Assembly: GCA_025210525.1 (NCBI GenBank)
Contig: JAOARP010000047.1
Span: 310,001-374,000 of the forward strand
Source: Marinisporobacter sp.
Lineage (GTDB): Bacteria > Bacillota > Clostridia > Peptostreptococcales > Thermotaleaceae
Length of the DNA: 64,000 nt
Direction of reading: 5' to 3'
Shown here: piece after piece, positions 16,818 through 25,348 of the stretch
Position numbering within the stretch: the first letter of the stretch is position 1
How the letters are laid out: every line of letters begins with the position of its first letter
The notes under the pieces: model-generated
What the model was told of the DNA's origin: nothing
Seen by the model: the letters and a program-made list of their open reading frames with translations, nothing else
Databases searched by the model: none
Made by a program: the position numbers and the translations under genes

Positions 16818-17348
16818 TTAATATAATAAGCCACCTTTATCTGGGTCTATGAAATTATGGTGTCTTATAATAGCATTATTGAGAGCCTTTATACATAACT
16901 CTGTTCTCATGTTATCAGCAGTTGCCCCACCGACAATCTCTTTTATAAATATGTCTTTAACGGTTGCTAAGTAAAGCCATCCTTGATTTGTAGCTATATA
17001 TGAAATATCGGTAACCCACACTGTACTTGGTTTATCCACATTGAAGTTTTGATTTAATATGTTTTCTGCTACTGGGAGTTTATGATTGGAATTGGTTGTT
17101 GCCTTATATTTTCACTTTGCGTATAGACCATGCTTCTTTTGAATTTTATATAACCTGTTGTATCTACATTTGGGATATTTTTCTCTGACATCCTCAAGAA
17201 TTTTATCAAGACCGCACATTCCTTTGAGGTCTCTATAGCTTTTAATGGCAACATCAATAATCCCTTGAGTTTCTTTGCTCCTTTTGCTCATGGGTCTTTT
17301 CAACCAATCATAAAATCCGCTCCGTGAAATATTTAGTATTTCGCACAT
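16818..17348 (-). pseudogene. IS3 transposase orfB, fragmented
   Basis: Three reading-frame pieces remain. 17112-17348: MCEILNISRSGFYDWLKRPMSK then IKSYRDLKGMCGLDKI, the N-terminal HTH_21 region. 16818-17039: VWVTDISYIATNQGWLYLATVKDIF, the first catalytic Asp and part of the second Asp region, ending DPDKGGLLY before the third catalytic residue. The pieces are out of frame and the middle (17040-17111) is scrambled. Non-functional. Confidence 0.85.
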
Positions 17349-17395
17349 CTTCTTAACAGGAAATTCGGAGCTGTGTTTCTTAACGAAATCATATA

Positions 17396-17686
17396 CTACT
17401 TCCTGCTGTCTTGAATGAAGATGGAAACGGATTTTTTTAGTATATTTACCGTTTGCTCAGAATCAGCATTCTTTCTTTTTTCTGCCTTAAGCTGCGCTTC
17501 CAACTCAGTTACACGATTGTTGATGGGATTCTCTTTAGTCATAGCAGATTTTAGCCAATTTCGTATGGTCTGGGCATTCACATCAAAGTCTTTTGCTACT
17601 TTATCAACAGGCTGATTTTCTTCTCGTATAAGTCTTATAATGTCAGCTTTAAATTCCTCATTATATCGGTTACCTTTACTTGTCAT
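17396..17686 (-). CDS. IS3 transposase orfA (helix-turn-helix subunit)
   Basis: 96 residues from ATG 17686, preceded by GGAGGAG. HTH: NEEFKADIIRLIREEN, then QPVDKVAKDFDVNAQTIRNWLK; followed by a leucine-zipper-like coiled coil (VTELEAQLKAEKRKN). The tail carries an A-rich heptamer (CTAAAAAAATCC), the usual site of programmed -1 frameshifting into orfB. orfA is intact but orfB is not, so the element cannot move by itself. Confidence 0.85.
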   Translation of the reverse strand: MTSKGNRYNEEFKADIIRLIREENQPVDKVAKDFDVNAQTIRNWLKSAMTKENPINNRVTELEAQLKAEKRKNADSEQTVNILKKSVSIFIQDSRK

Positions 17687-17751
17687 TTTTATCTCCTCCA
17701 CAGGTTTATTTTACACTAACTTACCTGTGTTCGACAAATCGAGTATACCGC

Positions 17752-17979
17752 AGTTGCCCCCATATAAGTAGTTAAAACATGACCATAGGGAAGGATCACT
17801 TCTGGTGAAAGCTCTCTAGGTAATGCAATAAATTCTCCTATTCCCCATATAAATATGACAGCAATGATCAAATACACAATTCGATATCGATGAATAAAAA
17901 ATGATGCCCATCTTCCTAAGATATTTTTTCCTTCTTCTAATCCAGGTATTTGTTCTTTATTTTTTTCAAAATCTGTCAT
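17752..17979 (-). pseudogene. RND/HAE1-type efflux pump, N-terminal fragment cut by IS3
   Basis: From ATG 17979 (GGGAGG upstream) the frame encodes a cytoplasmic start, one membrane helix (IVYLIIAVIFIWGIGEFIA) and LPRELSPEVILPYGHVLTTYMGA, which is the start of the AcrB/HAE1 porter domain. The IS3 end then replaces the rest (about 950 residues missing). The surviving part has no transport ability. It shows that a pump once stood here, next to an ABC exporter and NRPS genes. Confidence 0.8.
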
Positions 17980-18187
17980 AGCTGCCTCCCTGTTCATTAT
18001 CTTCTCGGATTTATTTTCTCTGAAAATCCACAAAACCATTTTTTATTCATGTCGTTTTTTTTGTGAGAAAATACCCATTCCGTCGATTTTAAAAAATTCT
18101 TTTTTAAATCTATGCACTCCTAATTATGTATCCATAGTTATCGCCTTGTCTCATAGTTCATATCTAAAAGTTCTCTTGTTCTTCAAC

Positions 18188-19387
18188 CTATACTCCTCTT
18201 TCTGCCCTAATTTGTTTATTAATAAATATTAGGGCAATACAAAGAGCAACAAATCCCATAGCGACTAAAACATAAATATTTTTCAACTGTGATGTAAGTG
18301 TGCCATTATTAGATATTACGTCGATGATACTCATCATAGTCCATCTTTGTGGTGTTATTTTAGCTATGTTCTGTATAACCTTTGGCCCTATTTCAAGAGG
18401 GAAGAATGCTCCCCCTATCATACTTGAAATAACAATAATTAGAGATGTAATCGTGTTGAGTTGTCTCTGATTCTTCACAAATGGTACAAAAAGTGTCCCC
18501 ATACAAGTGACCGTAAATAAATAAGTAGTCATTACTATACTCAAAGATATAATATTCTCAAACCAACTAATATGAAAAATGAATTTTCCTGCTAATACTA
18601 ATACTAGAATTTGTATACCACCATATATAAAGATTGCAATAAGTTTACCTATTATGAACTTACTATAACTTACTGGTGTACTTAATAAGCGCTTATATAT
18701 TTTATTTTCTTTTTCCTCAATGAATGTTCGTATCCCCTGTATAACAGCAAACCATAAGAAGAAAACCAAAAAACCAATAGATGTATAAGTAGTCCAATGC
18801 ATCTTTTCCCCTTCTTCTGCTACCGGTTTGCTATCATAGAGATGTTTGGATGGTTCGTCCCAAATATTCATAATCTCATTTAAGGTACTATGAAACAGCT
18901 TATCTTTGCGATCTACTACCTTGTATTTCTTTAATGTAGTCATAGCATATTGACTATCGCTTAACATATCTTGATAGATAGAAACTTTGTTAGTAATCTT
19001 ATGCTTAGCCAACATATTTTCAGCACTATCATAGTTACGTATTAACTCTAATGCCAATCCCTTGTTAGCCATAACACGCTTCCCAAAATCTTTTAGAATA
19101 ACCAGCGCCATGATACTTTTTTGTTTCTTCATCATTCCATTAACCTGATCTCTTGTGCTTTCTATAATTTCCATAGATTCATCAGAGTGAAATATGCGTA
19201 ACAAATCCTTAGAATATCGACTATGGGCATCATCTATTACATACAGTGTGGTTATTTGTTCCCCCTTAGCAGCACCACTAAACAACATAGTTAATATAAT
19301 AGGAACAGCAACTGTTGATATTATCGTCTTCTTATTTTTAAGCAGTTGCTTTATTTGATATGTTATTATTTTTAATAATTGAGCCAT
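18188..19387 (-). CDS. ABC-2 type transporter permease (second of two)
   Basis: 399 residues. YhgE/ABC-2 plan: one N-terminal helix (KTIISTVAVPIILTMLFSGAA), a large extracellular domain (about 45-210) and five C-terminal helices (about 215-390), including FIEEKENKIYKRLLSTPVSYSKFIIGK before helix 3. It resembles its upstream neighbour and overlaps it by 50 bp; the pair probably forms a heterodimeric channel with the ATPase at 20623. Such sets export lipids, bacteriocins or polyketide/NRPS products. Substrate unknown. Confidence 0.87.
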   Translation of the reverse strand: MAQLLKIITYQIKQLLKNKKTIISTVAVPIILTMLFSGAAKGEQITTLYVIDDAHSRYSKDLLRIFHSDESMEIIESTRDQVNGMMKKQKSIMALVILKDFGKRVMANKGLALELIRNYDSAENMLAKHKITNKVSIYQDMLSDSQYAMTTLKKYKVVDRKDKLFHSTLNEIMNIWDEPSKHLYDSKPVAEEGEKMHWTTYTSIGFLVFFLWFAVIQGIRTFIEEKENKIYKRLLSTPVSYSKFIIGKLIAIFIYGGIQILVLVLAGKFIFHISWFENIISLSIVMTTYLFTVTCMGTLFVPFVKNQRQLNTITSLIIVISSMIGGAFFPLEIGPKVIQNIAKITPQRWTMMSIIDVISNNGTLTSQLKNIYVLVAMGFVALCIALIFINKQIRAERGV

Positions 19388-20609
19388 CTCTCCATCCCTT
19401 TCTCCAAGCTATTGTTAATGATACTATCACACATACGCAGGCTATTGATATGAGTATACTAATATGGCTAAGTAACTGTGTGAAATCTGTTCCCTGTACT
19501 ACGCTTAAATATGCCTTAAATGCTCTACCATTTGGAATTATCCCTTGCAAGTGGCTTATAAACGTTGGCATCTTATCTAATTTCACAAAACTACCACCTA
19601 AAAAACTAAAAATAAATATAATCGGCATCGACAAGTTTGAAATTGCTCGGTCATCTTTTGCAATAAAACCAAGTACTAATGTAATTCCAGCAATTGCAAA
19701 AGCATATGCTACTGTAATAATGATTATATATCCTATATTTCCCCATCTTAGTCTAAATAAGAAATGAGTTATACAGATTAACGTAACCATTTGAAGCAAC
19801 ATCACTATAACAATGCCCATTAATTTACCAATAACATATTGTACTCTCCCTATTGGAGAAGACTGTATTCGATAGAACGTCTTATTTTTCTTTTCTTCAA
19901 TCATAGACTGTATAAGAAATTGTCCCGTAAATAAAGCATACATAGTTACCATAGCAATTGCATAGTATTGCATTGCTGAAACGGGTGGCACTTTTCCACT
20001 TATATTGGGGATTGTTTGATGTTCTTCATATGTCTTATTCCTAATTCCCATGATTAAAGCACGCCTATCTTCCCCAGTAATACCATACACATTTGACTGT
20101 TTCTCCATAGCTTTCATACTCACTTGCATGATTCTTAATCTTTCATTGAAAGAATAAACAATCTCTTCCACTAAACTACCTTGTACAGACTTCTTATTAT
20201 CAATAAAAATATGAATTATTGTTTCTTCACCATCTAGATACCTTTGGGTAAATCCCTTTGGGAAATAGATAAAAGCACTTACTTTATTATGATTTAATAA
20301 TTGCTTACCTGTATTCTCACTTGATACTTCTTTTGTATTCACTACACCCTCTAATTCCTTTGATTTTAATACTTCTTCTAGAAATGAATTACCAAGGCAC
20401 AGTGTATCTGACCCTTGTAAAACAATTGGCTTGTCATCAGAATAAAAAGCTACAGTAAACGGTTCTAATTTCATAGAGAATGTACTCTTAAATACAGTTC
20501 CTAGTATCATAATTAGAATCGTAGGCATCAGCACTAGAATCAAAAGAGCATTTTTATCTTTTAATAATAATTTAAAATCTTGTAATAAAATTCTAATAAA
20601 GCCCATCAT
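19338..20609 (-). CDS. ABC-2 type transporter permease (first of two)
   Basis: 423 residues from ATG 20609; GAGAGGTG lies upstream (an in-frame GTG at 20615 is too close to it). Same layout as its partner: N-terminal helix (NALLILVLMPTILIMILG), extracellular domain to about residue 205, then MIEEKKNKTFYRIQSSPIGRVQYVIGKLMG and five helices. It starts 14 bp after the ATPase stop and overlaps the second permease, so the three genes are co-translated. Role: energy-dependent export, probably of the product of the lost NRPS pathway or a resistance substrate. Confidence 0.87.
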   Translation of the reverse strand: MMGFIRILLQDFKLLLKDKNALLILVLMPTILIMILGTVFKSTFSMKLEPFTVAFYSDDKPIVLQGSDTLCLGNSFLEEVLKSKELEGVVNTKEVSSENTGKQLLNHNKVSAFIYFPKGFTQRYLDGEETIIHIFIDNKKSVQGSLVEEIVYSFNERLRIMQVSMKAMEKQSNVYGITGEDRRALIMGIRNKTYEEHQTIPNISGKVPPVSAMQYYAIAMVTMYALFTGQFLIQSMIEEKKNKTFYRIQSSPIGRVQYVIGKLMGIVIVMLLQMVTLICITHFLFRLRWGNIGYIIIITVAYAFAIAGITLVLGFIAKDDRAISNLSMPIIFIFSFLGGSFVKLDKMPTFISHLQGIIPNGRAFKAYLSVVQGTDFTQLLSHISILISIACVCVIVSLTIAWRKGWRDGSIIKNNNISNKATA

Positions 20610-20622
20610 TTTCACCTCTCGA

Positions 20623-21555
20623 TTAATCTCTTAATGTTTTACCAGTTAATTGCAAAAATATAGTTTCTAAGTTGACTTCCTGATAGCTGAAACTGGTGAT
20701 GGTAATACCAAGTTTCTTCAATTCATCCACTATATCAATAGCACTTCTCTTCTTAGGATTTATAAGAATCTTAACGCTCTGTTTCAGAATAGCTACTTTT
20801 TCAACTCCTTGTATATTTTCTATTTTATGTACAATTTCCTCATCTACATTACTATAAGTGATCTGAAGTACATCACATGCATCTGTCCTATTTTTCAATT
20901 CTTCTTTTGTCCCAAGTGCAATTAATTTACCATAATCAATAATACCAATACGATTACATAAATACTCCACTTCTTCCATGTAGTGACTAGTATAGATAAC
21001 CGTAATTCCTTTTTCTTTATTTAACCTTTTAATGGTCTTTAAAATATGATTTCTTGATTGAGGATCTATCCCTACTGTTGGCTCATCTAGAATAATAATC
21101 TGTGGATTGTGCATAAGAGCAATACCGATATTCACTCGACGTTTCATACCACCTGAATACTCTTCTACAGGCTGGTTAGCCTTTTCTCTTAATCCAATAA
21201 GGTCAATCACTTCTTCCACTCGTTTATTTAGTTTTTTTCCCTTTAATCCATATAAGCTACCAAAAAACCTTAGATTGTCTTTTGTATTTAATGTTTCATA
21301 CAAGGCAAGTTCTTGAGGTACAACACCAATAATAGATTTTATCTCTCTTTCATTGCCTTTCAATGTTTTCTGGTCAATTTTTATTTCTCCACTATCAGGT
21401 ATTAATACAGAACTTATCATAGATACAATAGTAGATTTTCCTGCTCCATTAGGTCCAAGCAAGCCAAATAGCTCGCCTTTCTTAATATTGATATTTACAT
21501 TATTGACTGCTGTATAATCGCCATATTTCTTTATTAAATTAATTGCTTCAATCAT
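20623..21555 (-). CDS. ABC exporter ATP-binding protein (DrrA/CcmA class)
   Basis: 310 residues. Walker A GPNGAGKST (about 34-42), Q-loop GVVPQE, signature YSGGMKRRVNIGIAL, Walker B IIILDEPTVGIDP, switch His TSHYMEE. The C-terminal 80 residues (DVLQITYSNVDEE onwards) form the extension of drug/antibiotic-type ATPases. GAGGAG precedes the ATG. It drives the two ABC-2 permeases downstream; 10 bp separate it from the NRPS fragment upstream. Confidence 0.92.
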   Translation of the reverse strand: MIEAINLIKKYGDYTAVNNVNINIKKGELFGLLGPNGAGKSTIVSMISSVLIPDSGEIKIDQKTLKGNEREIKSIIGVVPQELALYETLNTKDNLRFFGSLYGLKGKKLNKRVEEVIDLIGLREKANQPVEEYSGGMKRRVNIGIALMHNPQIIILDEPTVGIDPQSRNHILKTIKRLNKEKGITVIYTSHYMEEVEYLCNRIGIIDYGKLIALGTKEELKNRTDACDVLQITYSNVDEEIVHKIENIQGVEKVAILKQSVKILINPKKRSAIDIVDELKKLGITITSFSYQEVNLETIFLQLTGKTLRD

Positions 21556-21565
21556 GAATTTCTCC

Positions 21566-22171
21566 TCACTTTCTTATATGATCATACTCCCTTAAATCCG
21601 ATACAATGTAAGCACAGAGATATTTCCTACCGTTTTCATCGGTATGATCGAGAACTGCTGCTTTTCTCACCTTACTGTATTGTCTAATCTTATTTTCAAT
21701 TTCTCCAAGTTCTATCCTGTATCCCTTGATCTTTACTTGTTGATCTTTTCTCCCCATAAACTCAATATATCCATCTCTATGAAGTATCCCATAATCTCCC
21801 GTTTTGTAGATATAACCTAACTTAGGATGATAAATAAATGCTTGTGTGGTTTTTTCTTCATCATTCATATAACCTGTTGCTACACCTCTACCACCAATAT
21901 ACAACTCCCCTTTTACACCTACTGGACATAACCCTAACTCCTTATTGAGAATATAAAAACGTTGATTTTTTAATGGTTTACCATACGGTATAGTCTTCCA
22001 AGAATCCTTAACCTCTGTTACAGGGTAGCGTATAGACCATATTGATGCCTCTGTCGCACCACCCAAACTAACAACTTGAGCTTCTTTAAAGTTATCTTTG
22101 ATCTTGTTCGGTAATTTAAGAGGAATCCAATCGCCACTTAACATGACTACCCTTAAGTTGCTTTTATTCAT
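21566..22171 (-). pseudogene. NRPS adenylation-domain fragment
   Basis: 201 residues covering only the second half of an adenylation domain: RVVMLSGDWIPLKLP, SLGGATEASIWSI (A4/A5), GELYIGGRGVATGY (A6), YKTGDYG (A7), MGRKDQQVKIKGYRIELGEIE (A8), then it stops soon after A8-A9 with no A10 Lys segment and no carrier domain. The first half, including the ATP loop A3, is absent, so the piece cannot activate an amino acid. An accidental ATG with GGGGA makes it look like a gene. It is the remnant of a larger synthetase, consistent with the Sfp enzyme and exporter nearby. Confidence 0.85.
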
Positions 22172-22300
22172 ATCTTTAATCCCCCTTCTATAGTATGCAG
22201 TAACACTTGCTTATCATTTAATTTAAACTTATCTTCAATAGAGCTATATAGCACATCACCAATAGAACATAATCCTATAGCAAGCCACTCTCCTATATGA
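22168..22300 (-). pseudogene. Possible NRPS-type oxidase (SagB/nitroreductase-like) tail fragment
   Basis: An open frame enters from the IS3 end and reads GEWLAIGLCSIGDVLYSSI, then LNDKQVLLHTIEGGL, before a TGA that overlaps the ATG of the adenylation fragment (ATGA). The GIGLC-IG and VL-H-GG pattern resembles the end of flavin-dependent oxidase domains found inside thiazole-forming NRPSs. It is only about 40 residues, so the identification is tentative. Its position before an A-domain half implies a deletion joined two distant parts of a synthetase. Confidence 0.35.
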
Positions 22301-22790
22301 TGCGGTATACTCGATTTGTCGTACACAGATAAGTTAGTGTAAAATAAACCTGTGGAGGAGATAAAAATGACAAGTAAAGATAACCGCTATAATGACGAAT
22401 TTAAAGCTGACATTATAAGACTTATACGGGAAGAAAATCAGCCTGTTAATAAAGTAGCAAAAGACTTTGGTGTGAATGCCCAGACCATACGAAATTGTCT
22501 AAAATCTGCTATGACTAAAGAGAATCCCATCAACAATCGTGTAACTGAGCTGGAAGCACAGCTTAAGGCAGAAAAAAGAAAGAATGCTGATCTTGAGTAA
22601 ACGGTAAATATACTAAAAAAATCCGTTGCTATCTTCATTCAAGACAGCAGGAAATAATATATGATTTCGTTAAGAAACACAGCTCCTAATTTCCTGTTAA
22701 GAAGATGTGCGAAATACTAAATATTTCACGGAGCAAATTTTATAATTGGTTGAAAAGACCCATGAGCAAAAGGAGTAAATTTTCATAATT
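22301..22790 (+). mobile_element. Truncated IS3-family element, copy 2 (inverted relative to copy 1)
   Basis: Starts with the same TGCGGTATACTCGATTTGTC end as copy 1 but on the plus strand. It keeps orfA and only the first about 27 codons of orfB (MCEILNISRS-FYNWLKRPMSK), then loses similarity near 22790. Copies 1 and 2 face away from each other and bracket the pump-exporter-NRPS region. Confidence 0.85.
22367..22600 (+). pseudogene. IS3 orfA with premature stop
   Basis: From ATG 22367 (GGAGGAG upstream) it matches copy 1 orfA closely (NDEFKADIIRLIREEN; NKVAKDFGVNAQTIRN) until NADLE. A TAA at 22598 stands where copy 1 has CAA (Gln), and the remaining frame (TVNILKKSVAIFIQDSRK) is still readable beyond it. 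This is a nonsense mutation rather than a natural end. Confidence 0.8.
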
Positions 22791-22972
22791 TAACCTCATG
22801 TGTAAGCTAAATTTTCTTAACATCACTTTTTCACAAATTGTGGTTACTACCCCATCTTTGGTTCATAAGTTTTTTCTATATTTTTCTCCTCAAACCTACT
22901 TTATTAACCTATATAGCCATATATATAATCTAAACAACCATATTTACTATCCATTTAACCAATTCAATAAAA

Positions 22973-23010
22973 AGAAGATTGTCACCCATTCTAAAAAGTG
23001 ACAATCTTCT
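22973..23010 (-). terminator. Terminator of the agr operon
   Basis: AGAAGATTGTCAC (22973-22985) pairs perfectly with GTGACAATCTTCT (22998-23010); on the minus strand a TTTTT run follows. It overlaps the agrA stop codon. Confidence 0.88.
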
Positions 23011-23704
23011 TCTTTATTTCATCAACCTTATATCTGCTCATTAAAGCAGTTTTTTTAGTTCCTGTAAATTCAATTTGATAAGATCTGTTTCCCATATCTT
23101 TAATTGTTTTTATTTTTTCTATGTTTACCATAAATGATTGGTGTACTCTACAGAAACTACTATTTAGTTTATCTTCTAATTCTGATAATGTTTTGCTTAA
23201 GGTATAAGCTTCTTTCTGGGTATGTACCAATACATCTCTATCCACCTTTTCAAAATATAAAATATCTTCTAGTAGAACAATAGCTATTTTTCTTTTATCT
23301 TTTATAGCGATCTTGTCAATAGCATTCTCTTTAAAGTCCTCCATAACAATAGTTATAAGGTTGTTAAGTGTATCTTTGAATTTTGAAATATCTATCGGCT
23401 TTAGAAGATAATCATAAGGATGTACACTAAAAGATTCAATAGCATGCTCCATATAAGCAGTAATAAAAATAAATCTCGTTCTAGAAGATAACTTACTCAT
23501 CATTTTTGCTGCATCTATGCCATCAAGATTAGGCATATCAACATCCATTAATACGATATCCATGGATTTGTTTTTTATCATATTAACTGCTTCTACCCCA
23601 TCCTTTGCAAGAAAAATAGTATCTACAAGAGGATTTTGAGATACTATTTTTTCTAGCATTTTTCTTGTATATGGATCATCATCACATATTAATATATTCA
23701 TCAT
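22991..23704 (-). CDS. agrA: AgrA-like LytTR response regulator
   Basis: 237 residues. Receiver: acidic CDDD near the start, phospho-Asp in DIVLMDVDMPN (about 53), Lys in YDYLLKPI. C-terminal LytTR DNA-binding domain (about 135-235) with the ILYFEKVDRDVLVHT, LSELEDKL and FCRVHQSFMVNIEKIK motifs. It is the output protein of the peptide quorum-sensing circuit, activated by the GHKL kinase at 24468. It begins 12 bp after agrD. A complete receiver plus LytTR is the AgrA layout, and the operon context makes the call firm. Confidence 0.92.
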   Translation of the reverse strand: MMNILICDDDPYTRKMLEKIVSQNPLVDTIFLAKDGVEAVNMIKNKSMDIVLMDVDMPNLDGIDAAKMMSKLSSRTRFIFITAYMEHAIESFSVHPYDYLLKPIDISKFKDTLNNLITIVMEDFKENAIDKIAIKDKRKIAIVLLEDILYFEKVDRDVLVHTQKEAYTLSKTLSELEDKLNSSFCRVHQSFMVNIEKIKTIKDMGNRSYQIEFTGTKKTALMSRYKVDEIKKKIVTF

Positions 23705-23715
23705 ATGCTTTAAAA

Positions 23716-23856
23716 TTAAAGTTCCTTTCTAATACTTTCAGGTATTTCAGGCTCATAAACTCCCCATGTACATGCAGTACTTATACCCGTCATAGCTACC
23801 ATAGTAACTATCCCAGCAACAAGAGCTAATAAATTTCTTTTCATTGATTTAAACAT
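23716..23856 (-). CDS. agrD: AgrD-like cyclic lactone autoinducer precursor peptide
   Basis: 46 residues, overlapping the end of agrB by 8 bp. AGGAGG lies 11 nt before ATG 23856; ATG 23844 is an alternative. Layout of AgrD: short basic start (MFKSMKRN), amphipathic/hydrophobic leader (LLALVAGIVTMVAMTG), core STACTWGV, and an acidic tail YEPEIPESIRKEL matching the EPE-P-(E/K)-L tail recognised by AgrB. By comparison with the C. perfringens precursor, the expected signal is a five-residue thiolactone ring closed through Cys (C-T-W-G-V). The mature form is an inference. Confidence 0.9.
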   Translation of the reverse strand: MFKSMKRNLLALVAGIVTMVAMTGISTACTWGVYEPEIPESIRKEL

Positions 23857-24487
23857 TTTGTTTTTTTCCTCCTTTTGTTAAGAAATTTAAGTAAATTTCT
23901 AAATGATTAATAATTTTATAACTAGAAGGGGTACTAAAGAAAAATGCACCAATTACCCCTAATAAACTAGAAAATATATACTTTGATAAAACTTTATCTT
24001 TTAATAAATACATACTGATTGTCCAAAAACTTAAAAGTATAATTGTTTGTATTTTGATTTTTAAACGAGTATTTTTATTTTTTATCATTTTCTTCTCTGT
24101 TCCCATTGGAATATATCTAATGGTTTGTATAGCAGCAAATATATAAGCTATCCCAAGCAAAATGAATAAGTGTTTAGATAGAAAAGGCACTTGATCACCT
24201 ATAAATCCTAGTAGAATCATACTAAACCCACTCACAAAAAAACAGTTTCTATAAATAGTGCAATGGGTTCCCCCTATTAACCTTCTAAAAAGAATAAAAG
24301 ACACTAATACAACCATCGTAGATTTTAAGGTATTAAGCAAACAAGCAACAATAATAATGGATATGATTTCAAAAACTGTTCCTAGAAATATTTGTAGCCC
24401 ATAGGAGTAGACCTCTGTTTTATCCCTATCACTTTTTAAATTTTTGCTTATGTAAATAGCTATTGTATCAGATAATCTTTTCAACAT
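23849..24487 (-). CDS. agrB: AgrB-like accessory gene regulator protease/transporter
   Basis: 212 residues with about five membrane helices. The catalytic motif RRLIGGTHCTIYRNC holds the conserved His and, eight residues later, the Cys of AgrB. It cleaves the AgrD tail and forms the thiolactone at the membrane. The start has GGAG upstream and overlaps the kinase gene by 20 bp; its own end overlaps agrD. All lies in one leftward operon. Confidence 0.93.
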   Translation of the reverse strand: MLKRLSDTIAIYISKNLKSDRDKTEVYSYGLQIFLGTVFEIISIIIVACLLNTLKSTMVVLVSFILFRRLIGGTHCTIYRNCFFVSGFSMILLGFIGDQVPFLSKHLFILLGIAYIFAAIQTIRYIPMGTEKKMIKNKNTRLKIKIQTIILLSFWTISMYLLKDKVLSKYIFSSLLGVIGAFFFSTPSSYKIINHLEIYLNFLTKGGKKQNV

Positions 24488-25337
24488 TTTCTTGTACTCC
24501 TTCTATTAGCACTAATGTTACCAATACGGTTTCATTTTGTGTTTCTTCTATACCTACGGTTCCATGATATTTTTCAACGATTTGTTTTACGATATGTAAT
24601 CCAAACCCTCGACCTGTTGCACTTTTGGTTGAAATACCTGCTTTAAATAAATCTTTTGTAGAAATATTTTCATCTAATTTCCCTGTATTCTCTATTTGTA
24701 GGATATATTTATTTTCAGATTTATCAATTTTGACTTTTATCCATTTTTTAGAATTCGTGAGTATCATAGCCCCTTCAATTGCATTATCTATTAGATTCCC
24801 TACCATATCACAAAGATCCCAAGATCTAATCCATTCAAAATTTGTTTTGTATTTACACTTAATATATACATTCACGCCTTGTTTTTCTGCAATTTCCTTT
24901 TTTATATTCAATAAAGATGTAAGAGCTGGATTTCCTACTCTGATTAACTCAGAAACATTTCTATATTCTTCTGAAATACCTTCTAAATAATCTATTAAAT
25001 CATTATACTCTTCTAGATAGATCATAGATTTTATGGTTTGTATATGGTTGACATAGCTATGTCTTTGTTTTCGAAATAAAGTAAGTATGCTTTCTGCATT
25101 ACTTAAGTAGGTTTTTAATAATTTATTTTCAATTTCTTTGTTTCTATATTCATTTATCTTTTTTATAGAAGAAATAACAAAAAACGTTAAAAGCATTATT
25201 AATAGATTAAAAAATAGTATACATCTTTTGAGACTTTCAAAGGATGTAGCAATTTCAATAGATGTATTAAACATTAGAACTACTGTTAATTGTAAAAGAA
25301 TCGTAATAATAAGCATATGAATGTTAAATAATTTCAA
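24468..25337 (-). CDS. agrC: AgrC-like GHKL histidine kinase (short, two-helix form)
   Basis: 289 residues from a TTG at 25337, supported by AGAAGG 7-8 nt upstream. Only two membrane helices (MLIITILLQLTVVLMF, LFFNLLIMLLTFFVISSI) precede a coiled coil. The phospho-His lies in FRKQRHSYVNHIQTIKSM, then comes a GHKL ATPase (NLIDNAIEGA, GRGFGLHIVKQIVEKYHG). Normal AgrC has six or seven helices before the kinase. Here the missing helices seem to be supplied by the separate protein at 25349. It phosphorylates AgrA on peptide binding. Confidence 0.9.
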   Translation of the reverse strand: MKLFNIHMLIITILLQLTVVLMFNTSIEIATSFESLKRCILFFNLLIMLLTFFVISSIKKINEYRNKEIENKLLKTYLSNAESILTLFRKQRHSYVNHIQTIKSMIYLEEYNDLIDYLEGISEEYRNVSELIRVGNPALTSLLNIKKEIAEKQGVNVYIKCKYKTNFEWIRSWDLCDMVGNLIDNAIEGAMILTNSKKWIKVKIDKSENKYILQIENTGKLDENISTKDLFKAGISTKSATGRGFGLHIVKQIVEKYHGTVGIEETQNETVLVTLVLIEGVQENVEKII

Positions 25338-25348
25338 TATAGCACCTT

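Larger units (their letters stand above)
16790..17752 (-). mobile_element. Truncated IS3-family element, copy 1
   Basis: The left end reads, on the minus strand, TGCGGTATACTCGATTTGTC, followed by ACACAGGTAAGTTAGTG and the orfA start; the same end recurs at 22301 on the plus strand. About 960 bp remain, against about 1.3-1.5 kb for a complete element. The element has cut a RND-pump gene at about 17752. A hairpin (GTGGCTTA/TAAGCCAC, 16812-16832) ends the transposase remnant. The IS6 element follows directly and may have truncated it. Confidence 0.85.

Noticed and set aside
17752-22301. Composite transposon formed by the two IS3 copies
   Set aside because: Both copies are truncated and transposase-dead, no target duplications are seen, and the enclosed genes are broken at the IS ends. 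Deletion or inversion by recombination explains it better.
22798-23001. Plus-strand 67-codon frame right of IS3 copy 2
   Set aside because: Low-complexity AT-rich sequence with poor codon quality and running into the agr terminator.
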